Source of the DNA: a virus
Strand: one strand, 5' to 3'
Length of the DNA: 22,856 nucleotides
Virus record (IMG/VR): IMGVR_UViG_3300037258_001219
Span: 1-22,856 of that record
The translations under genes were made by a program, and so were the position numbers. A model generated the notes under the pieces. That model was not told the DNA's origin. It saw only the letters and a program-made list of their open reading frames with translations, and did not search any database. This document shows positions 22,272 through 22,856 of this stretch, one piece after another. Position 1 is the first letter of the stretch; each line of letters starts with the position of its first letter.

Positions 22272-22293
22272 AGCCGCCGCGAGGCGGCTTTTT
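22272..22293 (+). terminator. Intrinsic terminator after the endolysin gene
   Basis: AGCCGCC (22272-22278) and GGCGGCT (22283-22289) form a perfect 7-bp stem closed by a GNRA tetraloop GCGA, followed by TTTTT (22289-22293). A strong Rho-independent terminator in the 72-nt gap between the muramidase gene and the holin/lipoprotein gene. It would end the main late transcript or attenuate the last gene. Confidence 0.88.
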
Positions 22294-22316
22294 CGCTGTC
22301 TGAAAGGGATGTGCCA

Positions 22317-22856
22317 ATGCAAGTCCTCGCCTATCTGCTCGCCCGCTTCAGCGAGCCGTCGAGCTATGCCGGGCTCGGTGCCGTGCTGGCGCTGCTCGGC
22401 TTGAACCTGCCCGCGGGCACAGTCAGCCAGATCGTGCAGCTGCTGGCCGGCGCCTGCGGCCTGCTTGCGCTTCTGCTGAAAGAGCGCGGGCTGATCCAAG
22501 CAATCGTGCTGGTCTTTGCGGTATTGCCAGCGCTGACCGGCTGCGCCGGTGCGCCGGCGGTGCTCGGCGGCCTCGGCGCCGCCGGTTCGATCTATACCGC
22601 GGTCGACAAGGCGACCGAGGCGGTCAGCCCGGTCATCGCAACCGGCTGCCAGGACTACCAGAAGGGCAAGGCGGCGGCCGATGCGACGGTCGCGACCGGC
22701 ATCGTGCCGCAAAGCGTCGCCGGCAAGGTGACCGCGATCGAGCAATACGGCGACGCCGCCTGCGCCAACCCGCCGTCCGGCGATCCGCTCTCGACCGCGA
22801 TCTGGCTCGGCGGCCTCGCCGGCCAGATCACGACGCTGGCCAGCGCGGCGAAGTAG
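22317..22856 (+). CDS. Holin-like membrane protein with a lipobox (possible holin-lipoprotein fusion)
   Basis: A 179-aa protein with two parts. Residues 1-57 read like a small phage holin: LARFSEPSSYAGLGAVLALL, a turn LNLPAGT, then a second helix IVQLLAGACGLLALLL and KERG. Right after this comes a third hydrophobic stretch (IQAIVLVFAVLPALTGC, about 60-76) ending in a perfect lipobox L73-T74-G75-C76. Following it is a hydrophilic mature part of about 100 residues with two cysteines and a Gly/Ala-rich end. It may be a true fusion of holin and outer-membrane lipoprotein (spanin-like), or two products with an internal GTG (22507) start. ATG 22317 follows AAAGGG at about 7-8 nt; upstream in-frame residues overlap the terminator. 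Confidence 0.78.
   Translation: MQVLAYLLARFSEPSSYAGLGAVLALLGLNLPAGTVSQIVQLLAGACGLLALLLKERGLIQAIVLVFAVLPALTGCAGAPAVLGGLGAAGSIYTAVDKATEAVSPVIATGCQDYQKGKAAADATVATGIVPQSVAGKVTAIEQYGDAACANPPSGDPLSTAIWLGGLAGQITTLASAAK

Noticed and set aside
1-22856. tRNA genes, rRNA, CRISPR arrays, insertion sequences
   Set aside because: I saw no cloverleaf, repeat-spacer array, or transposase-like protein anywhere in the window.

Overview
This is a very GC-rich window holding one compact, almost gap-free phage genome segment. It is a temperate siphovirus-type prophage, or a domesticated relative, of an alphaproteobacterium. The host class is inferred from the tail module, which has the protein families and order of alphaproteobacterial gene transfer agents (GTAs). 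It is also supported by a DUF6456-type regulator, a GcrA-like Cys/His motif, and a hairpin that resembles an interspersed palindrome of alphaproteobacterial genomes. I cannot name the genus.

Layout: (1) 1-1770, control region. A leftward S24-type (CI/LexA-like) repressor is separated from a rightward pair (small Cys/His protein, DUF6456-like protein) by an AT-rich divergent promoter/operator. A second promoter (1683-1711) precedes the packaging genes. (2) 1771-3541, small and large terminase. (3) 3538-6568, first insertion: a small beta-rich protein and a 857-aa pectate-lyase-fold spike-like protein with four repeats and a signal peptide. (4) 6568-7896, portal. (5) 8003-10425, second insertion: a small protein with a signal peptide and a 683-aa fibre-like protein, also with a signal-like N-terminus. 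(6) 10486-13270, prohead protease (with a possible scaffold domain), a terminator, and a capsid protein carrying an Ig/FN3-like insertion. (7) 13360-15857, connector, tail terminator, tail tube, and a tail chaperone pair with a likely -1 frameshift. (8) 15900-21169, short tape measure, DUF2460 distal tail, DUF2163 hub, NlpC/P60 peptidase, and a tip protein split into two genes. (9) 21166-22856, lysis genes: a membrane/coiled-coil protein, a GH25 muramidase, a terminator, and a holin-like/lipoprotein fusion.

How it works together: the repressor probably silences both rightward promoters. On induction the terminase packages DNA through the portal into a shell matured by the protease. The tail module builds a short tail with a peptidoglycan-cutting tip, and the last genes lyse the cell. 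No integrase, excisionase, replication gene, tRNA, CRISPR array or attachment site is visible. The window starts and ends on gene boundaries, so those functions may lie outside it.

The most unusual points are two pairs of accessory beta-structured proteins, three with apparent Sec signal peptides, placed either side of the portal gene inside a GTA-like morphogenesis operon; a holin-like protein fused to a perfect lipobox; and a split tip protein. All family assignments are by reading the translated proteins; no database search was run.
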